Assembly: GCA_902559935.1 (NCBI GenBank)
Contig: CACEJN010000003.1
Location: 1-50,824, forward strand
Reading direction: 5' to 3'
Source: an uncultured Pelagibacteraceae bacterium
GTDB taxonomy: Bacteria > Pseudomonadota > Alphaproteobacteria > Pelagibacterales > Pelagibacteraceae
DNA: 50,824 nucleotides
A program made the position numbers and the translations under genes. How positions within the stretch are numbered: the stretch's first letter is position 1; the number at the start of each line of letters is the position of its first letter. Under the pieces are notes generated by a model that worked only from the letters and a program-made list of their open reading frames with translations, ran no database searches and was not told where the DNA came from. Positions 22,488 through 33,140 of the stretch are shown one piece after another.

Positions 22488-23600
22488 ATGGCATTAAAAA
22501 AATTTGCCTTTAACGTTTTAAAAAAAGATAAATTTGCCAGGTGTGGTTTAATAGAAACCCATCGTGGAAATATACACACCCCAGCATTTATGCCTGTTGG
22601 GACACAAGCTACTGTTAAAGCCTGTACGATAGATGATATTAAAAAAACTGGATCAGAAATAATACTTTCAAATACATATCACTTAATGATACGTCCAGGT
22701 GTTGAAAGAATTAAATCTGCTGGTGGTCTGCATGAATTTATGAATTGTGATTTACCTATTTTAACTGACTCTGGTGGATTTCAGGTTATGTCTTTGTCAA
22801 AATTAAATAAAATTGACAGAGAGAAGGGCGCTATATTTAACTCTCATGTTGATGGAAAAAAATTTTACTTAAGTCCGGAAGAGAGCATACGGATTCAGTT
22901 GGGTTTAAATTCTGATATTGTTATGATCATGGATGAGTGCCCAAAAAAAACTAATGATTATAATGTTATAAAAAAATCTATGGATTTATCACTTTACTGG
23001 GCAGAAAGATCTAAAGTGGCATTTGGAAATAATCCACATAAAGCTTTATTTGGTATAGTCCAAGGAGGTCTTTTTAAAGATTTAAGATTAAAATCTCTTA
23101 ATGAGTTAATTAAAATTGGTTTTGACGGGTATGCTCTTGGAGGATTAGCTGTAGGAGAAACTCAACATGAAATGTTTAATGTTTTAGATAATATTAAGGA
23201 AAACTTACCTATTGAAAAACCACACTATTTAATGGGTGTTGGAACACCATCAGATATTTTGGGTGCTGTAAAAAGAGGTATAGATATGTTTGACTGTGTA
23301 TTGCCAACTAGATCAGGCAGAACAGGTTTGGCTTTTACATGGCAGGGAAGAATCAATATTAAAAATAACAAATATCAAAATGATAACACACCACTTGATC
23401 CAAATTGTAAAAATCTTAATTTAAATAAATATTCAAAAAATTATTTAAATCATTTATTTAATACAAATGAAATTCTTGCCTCAATGTTACTGACGCTAAA
23501 TAATATTAATTTTTATCAAGAATTAATGGCCTCTATCAGAAAAAATATTAATGAAGGCACTTTTGATCAATTTCACGATAAATACATTGATAAGTTGTAG
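22488..23600 (+). CDS. tgt: Queuine tRNA-ribosyltransferase
   Basis: LSNTYHLMIRPG; LTDSGGFQVMSLS; GYALGGLAVGE. Confidence 0.96.
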   Translation: MALKKFAFNVLKKDKFARCGLIETHRGNIHTPAFMPVGTQATVKACTIDDIKKTGSEIILSNTYHLMIRPGVERIKSAGGLHEFMNCDLPILTDSGGFQVMSLSKLNKIDREKGAIFNSHVDGKKFYLSPEESIRIQLGLNSDIVMIMDECPKKTNDYNVIKKSMDLSLYWAERSKVAFGNNPHKALFGIVQGGLFKDLRLKSLNELIKIGFDGYALGGLAVGETQHEMFNVLDNIKENLPIEKPHYLMGVGTPSDILGAVKRGIDMFDCVLPTRSGRTGLAFTWQGRINIKNNKYQNDNTPLDPNCKNLNLNKYSKNYLNHLFNTNEILASMLLTLNNINFYQELMASIRKNINEGTFDQFHDKYIDKL

Positions 23601-23684
23601 AAGCTTTATAGATTTGGTTAAAATTGACATTTGAAAAAAAATAATAATTCTGTATATAACAACTATTCAATTTGAATAATTTGG

Positions 23685-23760
<76 letters not shown>

Positions 23761-23769
23761 TTAATTCAA

Positions 23770-24597
23770 TTAACTCAAATTAATCGGTGGATAATCTAAA
23801 ATAACCTCGTTCATCCATTCGTTGAGTTGCTTTATTCTTGTATCTGAAGAGGGGTGTGTGCTCATAAATTGAGGAGGCTCTTTACCTTTATTAAATTCTT
23901 TCATTCTTTCCCAAATTTTAACTGTTTCTCTAATATCATAACCAGATAAAGATGAAAATATCATACCTAAATAATCAGCTTCGCTTTCTTGTTTTCTATT
24001 GAAAGGATTCATAATTCCTAGTTGAGCCAGCATACCAACTGTATCCATGCCAGTAGTTCTGTTAATGTCAGACAAAATACCTCCACTAGCTATGTCTATA
24101 ATTCTAGCACCTGTATTTAACAAAACACCTCTGCTAGCTCTTTCAACTGAATGTTTTGCTACCGCATGAGCAACTTCGTGGCCCATCACTGCAGCTAATC
24201 CATTTTGATTTTTTGTAACATCTAATATACCTGTGTAAACTGCTATTTTACCACCTGGCATACACCATGCATTTCTTACTTTTTTATTATCAATTAAAAT
24301 ATATTCCCAGTCAAAATTTACTGTAGGGTCTTCTAAATTAGATCTATAAAAATATTCACTAATCGAATCTTCCATTCTTTTTCCAATTTCTTTTATTTCA
24401 TTTAATGTTTTTAAATCATCGCTCATCTTTTCTTTTTCTTTAACTTTTTCATAAATTTGAGCTGCCTGCGCATTTAATTTAGCCTCAGGTATAATTTTTA
24501 ATTGTTTTCGATCAGTTATTGGAGCAGTAGAACAAGAGTGCAAAAGTATACTTCCACATCCACAACCTATATATGTCAAAAATTTTCTTCTATCCAT
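23770..24597 (-). CDS. M48-family zinc metalloprotease, probably exported
   Basis: VMGHEVAHAVAKHSVE HExxH motif; ESEADYLGM; N-terminal DRRKFL...LHSC signal. Confidence 0.9.
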   Translation of the reverse strand: MDRRKFLTYIGCGCGSILLHSCSTAPITDRKQLKIIPEAKLNAQAAQIYEKVKEKEKMSDDLKTLNEIKEIGKRMEDSISEYFYRSNLEDPTVNFDWEYILIDNKKVRNAWCMPGGKIAVYTGILDVTKNQNGLAAVMGHEVAHAVAKHSVERASRGVLLNTGARIIDIASGGILSDINRTTGMDTVGMLAQLGIMNPFNRKQESEADYLGMIFSSLSGYDIRETVKIWERMKEFNKGKEPPQFMSTHPSSDTRIKQLNEWMNEVILDYPPINLS

Positions 24598-24628
24598 ATC
24601 TACCTAAAATTGATAATAGTATTTTAAC

Positions 24629-24706
24629 ATGAATCTTAATAACAAAATTTTAATTGTATTATTTATCATTGCAATTGTTTTTGTTGTATACGCTAGTTAT
24701 AGTTAA
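24629..24706 (+). CDS. Putative 25-aa single-TM microprotein
   Basis: Read by eye: MNLNNKILIVLFIIAIVFVVYASYS*; below the ORF-track cutoff. Confidence 0.4.
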   Translation: MNLNNKILIVLFIIAIVFVVYASYS

Positions 24707-24714
24707 TTTTAAAT

Positions 24715-25332
24715 ATGGCAAAAAAGGGCTCAAAAAAATCTTTTTCATTAACATTAAGAAATTATTTTATTACTGGTGTTGTTGTTTTAATACCAATTGG
24801 TTTTACACTCTATTTAACTAAAATTTTAATAGGTATTTCATCAAATTTAATTCCTAAAAATATTAATCCAAATAGTTATTTGCCATTTAATATTCCTGGA
24901 GTTGAAATTATTATTTCAATATTATTAATAACCATTGTTGGCGGACTTTCATTATCATTTTTTGGAAGAAGAATTCTTAAACTAATAGATGATTTATTCA
25001 AAAGAATTCCATTTTTAAGAACAGTTTATTCTGCGATTGTTCAAATGACAGAAACTTTTTCAAAAAAAGATGATGGAAAAAAAAGTGTAGTTTTAGTTGA
25101 ATATCCAAGAAAAGGAGTTTGGGCTGTTGGTTTTGCTACGAAAGAAAACAAAGGGGAAATGGCTCAAAAAACTGGTAAGAATTTAATTAATGTTTTTGTG
25201 CCAACAACACCAAATCCAACTAGTGGTTTTTTATTAATGTTTCCTGTGGAAGATGTTATTTACTTGAATATGTCATTTGAGGAAGCATCTAAGTTTATAG
25301 TTTCAGCAGGAACCTCTACCAAAAAAACTTAA
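24715..25332 (+). CDS. DUF502-family membrane protein
   Basis: Two N-terminal TM helices; IPFLRTVYSAIVQMTETFS; VFVPTTPNPTSGFLLMFP. Confidence 0.85.
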   Translation: MAKKGSKKSFSLTLRNYFITGVVVLIPIGFTLYLTKILIGISSNLIPKNINPNSYLPFNIPGVEIIISILLITIVGGLSLSFFGRRILKLIDDLFKRIPFLRTVYSAIVQMTETFSKKDDGKKSVVLVEYPRKGVWAVGFATKENKGEMAQKTGKNLINVFVPTTPNPTSGFLLMFPVEDVIYLNMSFEEASKFIVSAGTSTKKT

Positions 25333-27386
25333 GCAATATCGTTTATTATATCAGCTCTATCGTACAATTTTATCAAAGGTTTGAATTTACTTATATCTTC
25401 ATTTGATTTTTCTATTCTTCTTATTTCTTTTTCAGCTAATAAGAAAAGATCACTATTCTGAATTGGATCTGCTAACTTAAAATTTTTTATGCCACTTTGT
25501 TTAAATCCCAAAATATCGCCAAATCCTCGTAATTTCATATCTTCTTCAGATATTAAAAAACCATCATTAGTGTCTTTTAAAATTTTTATTCTTTTTTTTG
25601 CGTTTTCGCTTAGATTTGATTTAAACATTAATATACATGTAGAGTCTTTATCACCTCGGCCAACTCTACCTCTTAGTTGATGAAGTTGAGATAAACCAAA
25701 TTTGTTTGCATTTTCAATTATAATTGTATTCGCATTTGGAAAATCTATACCAACCTCAATAATCGTGGTAGAAACCAATATCTTAAATTTATTATTTAAA
25801 AAATTATTTAATATTTCATTTTTTTCATCTACATCAGTTTTTCCATGAAGTAAACTTACTTGATTTGGAAACTTGCTTTCTAAATATTCATATTTTTTGA
25901 CAGCTGATGAATGATCCAATTTTTTAGATTCCTCAATTAATGGACAAACCCAAAAAATTTGATTTCCAATATTAATTTCTTTTTTTATAAATTTTAAAAC
26001 ATCTTCAATTTTAATCTCTAATTTACTATACGTTTTAATTGGTTTTCTATTTTTAGGTTTTTCTCTAATTATTGAAATATCCATATCACCATAAATTGTC
26101 ATTGTTAGAGTTCTAGGTATAGGTGTTGCTGTCATTAATAATACGTCACAATTTGGTCCACCTTTGTCTGACAATCTTTTTCTTTGATTCACTCCAAACT
26201 TATGTTGTTCATCTATAATTATTAATCCTAATTTTTTAAAAATTACTTTTTTTTGAAATATTGCATGTGTTCCAAAGATAATGTCAATTTTATTATTTTC
26301 TAATTTTTTATGAATTTTTTTTTTTAATTTATATTCAGATTTTCCAGAAATAAGATCAATATTAATATTTTTAGGAAATATTTTTTTTGCAAGATTAAAA
26401 TGTTGTCTTGCTAGAATTTCTGTAGGAGCCATAAAAGCAACTTGGAAACCAGAATTTATGCTATTTATTGCCGCTAAAAGAGACACTATTGTTTTTCCAC
26501 TACCAACGTCTCCTTGCAAAAGTCTAAACATTTTAGTTGGTGAACTTAAATCTTTGTTTATTTCGTTAAGTGATTTTTGTTGATCATCGGTAAGAGAGAA
26601 ATCCAATTTATCAATTAAAGAGTTTTGTTTATTTAAATTAATATTTTTATTTTTTTTTTTTATTTTTCTTATCTTTTTTCTTATTTCAGAATTAACAAGA
26701 AACGTTGAAAATATTTCATCAAAAGCAAGTCTTTGATAGAAATTTGATTTATAATTTCCGATATTTTCAGGTTTGTGCAGTTCTTTAATTGAGCTATTCC
26801 AACTTATGTTTTTAAATTTAGAAATAATACTTTTAGAGTGCCATTCATTAAAAACTGGTAAATCATTGATTATTTGATTTAAGATTTTATTATATATTTT
26901 TTCAGAAATACCTTCAGTTAATGAGTATTTATTATGAGTTTGCTTAATTAAAGAAGAATCCTCAGAAACATATTTTGGATTTGTAATTTGATATTTATTC
27001 CTAAAATGACCTATTTTACCACTAACAGTAATTTCTTTTCCTAATGGAAGTATTTTTTTTATATATCCTTCATAACTATTAAAAAAAACACAATCTATTT
27101 CACCAGTTTCATCACTACATAAAACTCTATTTGGTAATTTCCTTACACGTGGGAAGTTGTACTTTTGTGGAATTATAGTTACTGTTTGTATTTCACCAAT
27201 TTTTAAATCTTTTATTTTTGTTGATAAGCTTCTATCTGTATAAGATTTTGGAAGTTTCCATAGTAAATCAAATAAATTATTAATATTTTTCTTCTTTAAT
27301 AAATTTTTTGTTTTAGTTCCTACACCTTTTAAAGAACTTAAATCTGACAATAAATATTCATAATTTGTTTTATTATTCATTAACAA
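25329..27386 (-). CDS. recG: ATP-dependent DNA helicase RecG
   Basis: LLQGDVGSGKTIVSLLAA; IIDEQHKFGVNQR; LMTATPIPRTLTM; QLRGRVGRG. Confidence 0.96.
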   Translation of the reverse strand: MLMNNKTNYEYLLSDLSSLKGVGTKTKNLLKKKNINNLFDLLWKLPKSYTDRSLSTKIKDLKIGEIQTVTIIPQKYNFPRVRKLPNRVLCSDETGEIDCVFFNSYEGYIKKILPLGKEITVSGKIGHFRNKYQITNPKYVSEDSSLIKQTHNKYSLTEGISEKIYNKILNQIINDLPVFNEWHSKSIISKFKNISWNSSIKELHKPENIGNYKSNFYQRLAFDEIFSTFLVNSEIRKKIRKIKKKNKNINLNKQNSLIDKLDFSLTDDQQKSLNEINKDLSSPTKMFRLLQGDVGSGKTIVSLLAAINSINSGFQVAFMAPTEILARQHFNLAKKIFPKNINIDLISGKSEYKLKKKIHKKLENNKIDIIFGTHAIFQKKVIFKKLGLIIIDEQHKFGVNQRKRLSDKGGPNCDVLLMTATPIPRTLTMTIYGDMDISIIREKPKNRKPIKTYSKLEIKIEDVLKFIKKEINIGNQIFWVCPLIEESKKLDHSSAVKKYEYLESKFPNQVSLLHGKTDVDEKNEILNNFLNNKFKILVSTTIIEVGIDFPNANTIIIENANKFGLSQLHQLRGRVGRGDKDSTCILMFKSNLSENAKKRIKILKDTNDGFLISEEDMKLRGFGDILGFKQSGIKNFKLADPIQNSDLFLLAEKEIRRIEKSNEDISKFKPLIKLYDRADIINDIA

Positions 27387-27405
27387 CTAATATATTCTAA
27401 TTATT

Positions 27406-27669
27406 ATGATCAACATAGATGAATTAAAAAAAAAAATTATTTACCGATCTAATTATAGGGGTACAAAAGAAATGGATAATCTTTTAAGTGCTTTTACAAA
27501 AAAATATATAAATAATTTAAATGAAAATGATCTTCTTGATTTAGAAAAACTTCTTAATATTGATGACACTAATTTATATAATTTTTACAACGGTTTTAAA
27601 ACTGATTTTGAATTTGAAAATAATAATATCAATTTATTATATAAAAATTTTGACTATTCACAAAAATGA
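27406..27669 (+). CDS. Succinate dehydrogenase assembly factor 2 / SdhE-like
   Basis: Short protein with IYRSNYRGTKEMDNLLSAF (RGxxExD motif). Confidence 0.85.
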   Translation: MINIDELKKKIIYRSNYRGTKEMDNLLSAFTKKYINNLNENDLLDLEKLLNIDDTNLYNFYNGFKTDFEFENNNINLLYKNFDYSQK

Positions 27670-27759
27670 TGGCGGAGAGACTGGGATTCGAACCCAGGAA
27701 AGAGTTGCCCCTTTGCCGGTTTTCAAGACCGGTGCTTTCAACCGCTCAGCCATCTCTCC
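27670..27759 (-). tRNA. tRNA-Ser (anticodon TGA), long variable arm, CCA encoded
   Basis: Reverse complement GGAGAGATGGCTGAGCGGTTGAAAGCACCGGTCTTGAAAACCGG...CTGGGTTCGAATCCCAGTCTCTCCGCCA. Confidence 0.95.
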
Positions 27760-27845
27760 GTGAGCAAGGTTTTATAATTATAATTATTTAATTCAACCAT
27801 AAAATAGTCTAATAAACTTATTAATTACAAGGCTCGTGCTTTCCT

Positions 27846-28724
27846 ATGAATAAAGAATTTAACAAAGGCTTATTACTTGCTGGATTTGGATCTTTTTGGT
27901 GGGGATTTTTAGGTGTAATTTATTTTAAGTATATCGCTTATATTGGGCATATTGAATTAGTAGTTCATAGATGTTTGTGGACAGCGTTTACTTTAATTCT
28001 GACTACTTTTTTTTTCTCTAAATGGAATGTTTTTTTTCAAATTGTAAAAAATAAATCAAATTTATTTTATTTATTTATCTCAGGATTTTTAATTTTTATA
28101 AATTGGGGTGTATGGATATATGCTATAGCAACAAATAGAATTATAGATGCAAGTTTTGGGTATTTTATAATGCCCATTTTAAGCGTAATGCTTGGTTATC
28201 TTTTTTTTAAAGAAAAACTTAATAAAAAAAGAGTCTTTTCAATCTTGTTGGTTATTCTATCAATTCTTTTTTTAATAATAGCGAGCATTAAATCATTGCC
28301 TTGGGTTGGTTTAATTGTTGCTTTAAGTTGGGGGTTTTACAATTTAGTTAGAAAAAAAATTAATGTTGATACTGATGTAGGCCTTCTTATAGAGAGTTTA
28401 TTTATATTACCATTTGCACTATTGGCTTTTTATTTGATAGCAAGCAAAGGATATAATGATTTTCAATTATCCGATCCATCAATGATGCTATTTATTTATC
28501 TTGCTGGACCTATGACTGTCATACCTTTATTTTTATATGTTAGGGGAGTTGAACTTTGTGGTTTAGGACCGACTGGCATGATATTTTATATAACTCCCAC
28601 TTTTCAGTTTTTATTAGGGTATTTTTATTACAACGAGCCTTTTTCAATAACAAAATTAGTTAGTTTTATTTTTATTTGGATTGCTGTAATTATATATTTG
28701 AAGGATTTGCATGAAACTAATTAA
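27846..28724 (+). CDS. rarD: RarD-type EamA/DMT transporter
   Basis: Ten-TM EamA pattern; GFGSFWWGFLGVIYFKY, NWGVWIYAIATNRIIDASFGYFI. Confidence 0.85.
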   Translation: MNKEFNKGLLLAGFGSFWWGFLGVIYFKYIAYIGHIELVVHRCLWTAFTLILTTFFFSKWNVFFQIVKNKSNLFYLFISGFLIFINWGVWIYAIATNRIIDASFGYFIMPILSVMLGYLFFKEKLNKKRVFSILLVILSILFLIIASIKSLPWVGLIVALSWGFYNLVRKKINVDTDVGLLIESLFILPFALLAFYLIASKGYNDFQLSDPSMMLFIYLAGPMTVIPLFLYVRGVELCGLGPTGMIFYITPTFQFLLGYFYYNEPFSITKLVSFIFIWIAVIIYLKDLHETN

Positions 28725-29712
28725 TTTTTTTTTATTATTTATTTTTATTTCTATTAATTTCTCATTTGCTGATATCAATAAAGAATTTGAAAATTGGAAA
28801 TTAAATTTCAAAAAAATAGCTTTAGAAAATAATATTTCAGAAAAAACGTTTGATACAGTTATGTCTGATACTAAATTTTTATCAGATGTGATAAAATATG
28901 ATAGATATCAACCTGAATTTTATGAGGATACTAAAACTTATATTTTAAAAAGAACATCTTCAAAAAAAGTCTCTTTAGGAAAAAAATTTTATGAAAAAAA
29001 TTCAAAATTAATAAATACTGTTGAAAACGAATTTAATATAGAGAGAGAGTTACTATTAGCCCTGATGGGAATAGAAACTAATTTTGGAACGTATGTTGGT
29101 AAAATGGATATTTTATCCTCTTTGGCAACTTTAAGTTTTGATAAAAGAAGATCAGAATTTTTTACAAATGAATTATTAATACTTTTGCGATTAATAGAAA
29201 ATGATCAAATAGATTATAAAACGTTATATGGGTCTTGGGCAGGTGCTTTTGGTTTTTTTCAATTTATGCCATCAACAATGAAAAATTATGCTATTGACCA
29301 TGATGGCAACGGATATATAGATTTAAAAAATAATAATGATGCTTATGCTTCAGCATCAAACTATTTAAATCAAATAGGCTGGAAAAGTGAAAATCCTTGT
29401 TTTTATAGAATTGATTTATCAGACAATATACCAAGTAAATATTTAAACATTTCCGCCCAAAAACTTCATGATAAAAAAAAGTTAAAATATTTTAGAAAAT
29501 TTATTAAAAATAATGATCAAATAGATAATAAGTACAACTCTTTAAAGGTAGCCATTATAACTCCAGATAAAGATATCATACCTGATGCGGAAACTTTAAA
29601 TCCAGCTTATATTGTATTTGATAACTATGAGATAATATTAAAATGGAATAGGTCATTGCGATTTGCTTTAGCAGTTTGTACATTAAAAGATAAATTTAAA
29701 AATGAACTTTAA
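28711..29712 (+). CDS. Lytic murein transglycosylase (MltB-like)
   Basis: ALMGIETNFGTYVGKMDILSSLATLSFD; GSWAGAFGFFQFMPSTM. Confidence 0.9.
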   Translation: MKLINFFLLFIFISINFSFADINKEFENWKLNFKKIALENNISEKTFDTVMSDTKFLSDVIKYDRYQPEFYEDTKTYILKRTSSKKVSLGKKFYEKNSKLINTVENEFNIERELLLALMGIETNFGTYVGKMDILSSLATLSFDKRRSEFFTNELLILLRLIENDQIDYKTLYGSWAGAFGFFQFMPSTMKNYAIDHDGNGYIDLKNNNDAYASASNYLNQIGWKSENPCFYRIDLSDNIPSKYLNISAQKLHDKKKLKYFRKFIKNNDQIDNKYNSLKVAIITPDKDIIPDAETLNPAYIVFDNYEIILKWNRSLRFALAVCTLKDKFKNEL

Positions 29713-30463
29713 AAAATTAACATTAATTATTTCTATACTTTTTTTATCTGCATGTAATCAATTTGATCAAAATAATAAAAACTTAGTTTATATTAGTGAT
29801 CAAAAGTATAGTAATACTGGATTTGCATTAATTTATGATGATGAATTAAAAAAAGAAAAAAAAATATCTAAAAAAATCGATAATAGATCTCTTTTAATTT
29901 TTCATAATAAAATTAAAAAAAATTCATTTGTTAAAATTACCAATCCTATTAATGATAAATCCATAATAGCAGAAGTAATCTCTAATAGCGTTAAATTCTC
30001 TACTTTTTATAACTCTGTAATTACGCAACGAATTGCTGATGAGTTATCACTTGACCCTAAAGAACCTTACATCGATCTTGTTTTAATCTCAAAAAGTTCA
30101 ACATTTGTAGCTAAAAAGGCAAAGACTTTTGATGAAGAGAAAAGTGTAGCTGAAAAAGCTCCTGTTGATGGAATTACCATAGATAATCTGGGTAAAGAAA
30201 AGACTAAAGAAGTCAAAATAAGAAAACATAAATTTTTATATTCAATAAAGATTGCAGATTTTTATTACCGAGACTCAGCAGAAAATATGGTTAATAGAAT
30301 AAAAGATGAGACAAATATAAAAAGATCTGTAATTAAGAAATTATCTAAAACTAAATATAGGGTATTATTGGGTCCATTTAATGATATAAAAAAACTAGAA
30401 AAATCATTTAACGAAATAAAAGTATTAAATTTTGAAAATATAGAGATATTAAAAGATGTTTAG
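29702..30463 (+). CDS. RlpA-like lipoprotein with C-terminal SPOR-like domain
   Basis: Lipobox LSAC; divergent RlpA core; YSIKIADFYYRDSAENMVNRI...RVLLGPF SPOR-like repeat. Confidence 0.65.
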   Translation: MNFKKLTLIISILFLSACNQFDQNNKNLVYISDQKYSNTGFALIYDDELKKEKKISKKIDNRSLLIFHNKIKKNSFVKITNPINDKSIIAEVISNSVKFSTFYNSVITQRIADELSLDPKEPYIDLVLISKSSTFVAKKAKTFDEEKSVAEKAPVDGITIDNLGKEKTKEVKIRKHKFLYSIKIADFYYRDSAENMVNRIKDETNIKRSVIKKLSKTKYRVLLGPFNDIKKLEKSFNEIKVLNFENIEILKDV

Positions 30464-31607
30464 AATATTATTAATTGTAATTGTTTTTAGTTTTTCATTA
30501 GTAAGTGTTTCAAAAGCTAATTTTGATGTAAAGGCAAGAACTGCAATTTTACAAGATTACCATTCTGGAGAAATTCTCTATGAAAAAGAGCCAGACATTT
30601 CAATTTATCCAGCTTCTATGACAAAAATAATGACAGCAATTATTGCTTTTGACTTGATAAAATCAGGTGATCTTAGTTTGGATGAAAAATTTATAATATC
30701 AGAGAGAGCTTGGAGACTATCTACATCTGGATATTCATCTATGTTTATAATGGTAGGTGATCAAGTCTCTGTAGAAAATTTATTAAGAGGTATTATAGTT
30801 GCTTCAGGTAATGATGCATGTATTGCATTGGCTGAAGGTATAGCAGGTACTGAAGAAGAATTTGCAATTTTAATGACTGCTAAAGCAAAAGAATTAGGGA
30901 TGGATAATACAAACTTTTCTAATTCATCAGGAATAAATGACCCTGACAACTACTCGACTGTTAGAGATATTTTAAAAATGTCTAGATATTTAATTAAAGA
31001 ACATCCTGAATTTTACAAAATGTTTGCTGAAAAAGAATTTACGTGGGATAGAACAGGGGGCGATCCAATAACACAAGGAAATAGAAATCCATTGCTTTAT
31101 AAAAATCTTGGAGCAGATGGAATAAAAACTGGTTATTTAGCTGTTGAAAAATATTCTTTAGCATCATCAATAGATAGAAATGGCAGAAGATTGATTGCTG
31201 TAGGAAGTGGTTTTAATACAAAAAATGCCAGATCTAAAGAGAGCACAAAATTACTTACATTTGGTCTTACCAACTATGATCTCGTAGAAATAGCTAAAGC
31301 TAATAAACCATTACACAAAATTGATGTTTGGTTAGGAAAAGAGAATAGTGTGGAAGCATATACAACGAAAGATATTTATAAAACAATCAAAAAAGCGAAA
31401 AAAAAACTTTTAAAAGTTGTTGTTAAGTATGATGGACCAGTCGAAGCACCAATTGAAAAAGATCAAAAAATAGCCACTCTAAGAGTTGTTTATGATCAGG
31501 AACTTGTTGGTGAGTATGATTTACTTTCATCGAAAGAAATTAAAAAAGTTAATTTTTTTACAAGATTAATAAAATCAATAAATTATTTAATTTGGGGTGA
31601 TGTCTAA
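30456..31607 (+). CDS. D-alanyl-D-alanine carboxypeptidase
   Basis: PASMTKIMTAI (SxxK), SGND (SxN), DGIKTGY (KTG). Confidence 0.93.
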   Translation: MFRILLIVIVFSFSLVSVSKANFDVKARTAILQDYHSGEILYEKEPDISIYPASMTKIMTAIIAFDLIKSGDLSLDEKFIISERAWRLSTSGYSSMFIMVGDQVSVENLLRGIIVASGNDACIALAEGIAGTEEEFAILMTAKAKELGMDNTNFSNSSGINDPDNYSTVRDILKMSRYLIKEHPEFYKMFAEKEFTWDRTGGDPITQGNRNPLLYKNLGADGIKTGYLAVEKYSLASSIDRNGRRLIAVGSGFNTKNARSKESTKLLTFGLTNYDLVEIAKANKPLHKIDVWLGKENSVEAYTTKDIYKTIKKAKKKLLKVVVKYDGPVEAPIEKDQKIATLRVVYDQELVGEYDLLSSKEIKKVNFFTRLIKSINYLIWGDV

Positions 31608-32214
31608 AAAACCCATCATTGTTTTTGAGGGTATAGAGGGTAGTGGCAAAAGTCATCATATAAATAAAGTATCTAAATATTTAGACAAAAAAAAAATTAA
31701 CTACATAAAGATAAGAGAACCGGGTGGAAGTCTTAATTCTGAAAAAATAAGGAGATTAATTTTAAATAAAAAATCTAATTTTAACATATATACTGATTTA
31801 CTTTTATACTTAGCAGCGCGTAGTGAAAATATAAATCTTATAAAAAAATCATACAAAAAAAAAATTATTTTGATTGATAGATTCATAGACTCAACTATTG
31901 CATATCAACATCATGGTATGGGTGTTGATTTAAACATAATTAATATTATAAATAAATTTCTATTAAAAAATATTAAAGTCAATTTTACTTTCCTCAATGT
32001 TGTAAATAAAAAAAATCTGTTTCAAAGATTAAAAAATAGAAAATCTCTCAATCGATATGATCAATTTGATATGAATTTTTATAATAAAGTTCAAAAAGGT
32101 TTTTTGAAATTAGCTAAATCGAATAAAAAATCATATAAAATAATTGATTCTAATTTAGATATAAAAATAAATGAAGATTTAATAATAAATCAAATTAAAA
32201 AATTAATTAAATGA
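31597..32214 (+). CDS. tmk: Thymidylate kinase
   Basis: VFEGIEGSGKSHHI; REPGGSLNSEKIR; LIDRFIDSTIAYQ. Confidence 0.93.
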   Translation: MMSKKPIIVFEGIEGSGKSHHINKVSKYLDKKKINYIKIREPGGSLNSEKIRRLILNKKSNFNIYTDLLLYLAARSENINLIKKSYKKKIILIDRFIDSTIAYQHHGMGVDLNIINIINKFLLKNIKVNFTFLNVVNKKNLFQRLKNRKSLNRYDQFDMNFYNKVQKGFLKLAKSNKKSYKIIDSNLDIKINEDLIINQIKKLIK

Positions 32215-33140
32215 ATTTAAATCCCATAACTCAAATAAATTTATTTGAGCACAAAGAAGTTTTTAATCAATTATATAAATTGTCTAAAAATGATACTTTG
32301 CCTAATAAAATTCTTTTGTCTGGTGAAAAAGGTATTGGAAAATCAACATTAGCGTATCATTTAATTAATCTTGTATTATCGGAAAATGAAGAACATCCAT
32401 ATGACTTTGAAAATAATAAAATTAATCCTAATAATAAGTCATACAAACTTATACTAAATAAATCTAATCCAAATTTTTACTTAATTGATGTCATAGAGGA
32501 AAAAAAAAATATTGATATAAATCAAATTAGGGAATTGATAATAAATCTAAATAAATCCTCATTTAATAATAAAAAGAGATTTGTTTTAATTGATAATATT
32601 GAATTATTAAACTTAAATTCTATTAATGCTTTGTTAAAAATTTTAGAAGAACCTAATGAAAATATAAATTTTATTTTAATAAATAATAATAAAAGAGTGC
32701 TATCAACTCTTAAATCAAGATGTTTAAATTTCAAAGTTTTTTTAACAAAAGATCAGTCTATTAGAATTGTTAATCAATTATTAAACGATGACATAAATAC
32801 TATTATCAATAATAAGTTATTTGATTATTATGCAACTCCTGGAAAATTATTTAAATTAATTAGGTTATCTGAAGAATATAACTTAGATCTTGTTAATTTT
32901 GATTTAAACACAACTCTAACAACCATAATTAAAAATAAATTTTATAAAAAAGATAAATCAATTATTGAAATCATTTATTCTTTTATTGAACTTTATTTTA
33001 GAAACAATATATCTAGCAAAAATATTAATTTACTAAAGTCATACCATTATTTTTTAGAAAAAATTAATAATACAAGAACTTATAATTTAGATGAGGAAAC
33101 ATTGTTTATGGAATTTGAGGATAAAATACTAAATGGATAA
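32211..33140 (+). CDS. holB: DNA polymerase III delta' subunit
   Basis: LLSGEKGIGKSTLAYHL; LLKILEEPNENINFILI; downstream of tmk. Confidence 0.85.
   Translation: MNLNPITQINLFEHKEVFNQLYKLSKNDTLPNKILLSGEKGIGKSTLAYHLINLVLSENEEHPYDFENNKINPNNKSYKLILNKSNPNFYLIDVIEEKKNIDINQIRELIINLNKSSFNNKKRFVLIDNIELLNLNSINALLKILEEPNENINFILINNNKRVLSTLKSRCLNFKVFLTKDQSIRIVNQLLNDDINTIINNKLFDYYATPGKLFKLIRLSEEYNLDLVNFDLNTTLTTIIKNKFYKKDKSIIEIIYSFIELYFRNNISSKNINLLKSYHYFLEKINNTRTYNLDEETLFMEFEDKILNG

Noticed and set aside
27560-27763. 67-aa ORF ending DGGETGIRTQERVAPLPVFKTGAFNRSAISP
   Set aside because: It is the antisense of tRNA-Ser (a well-known spurious-protein pattern).
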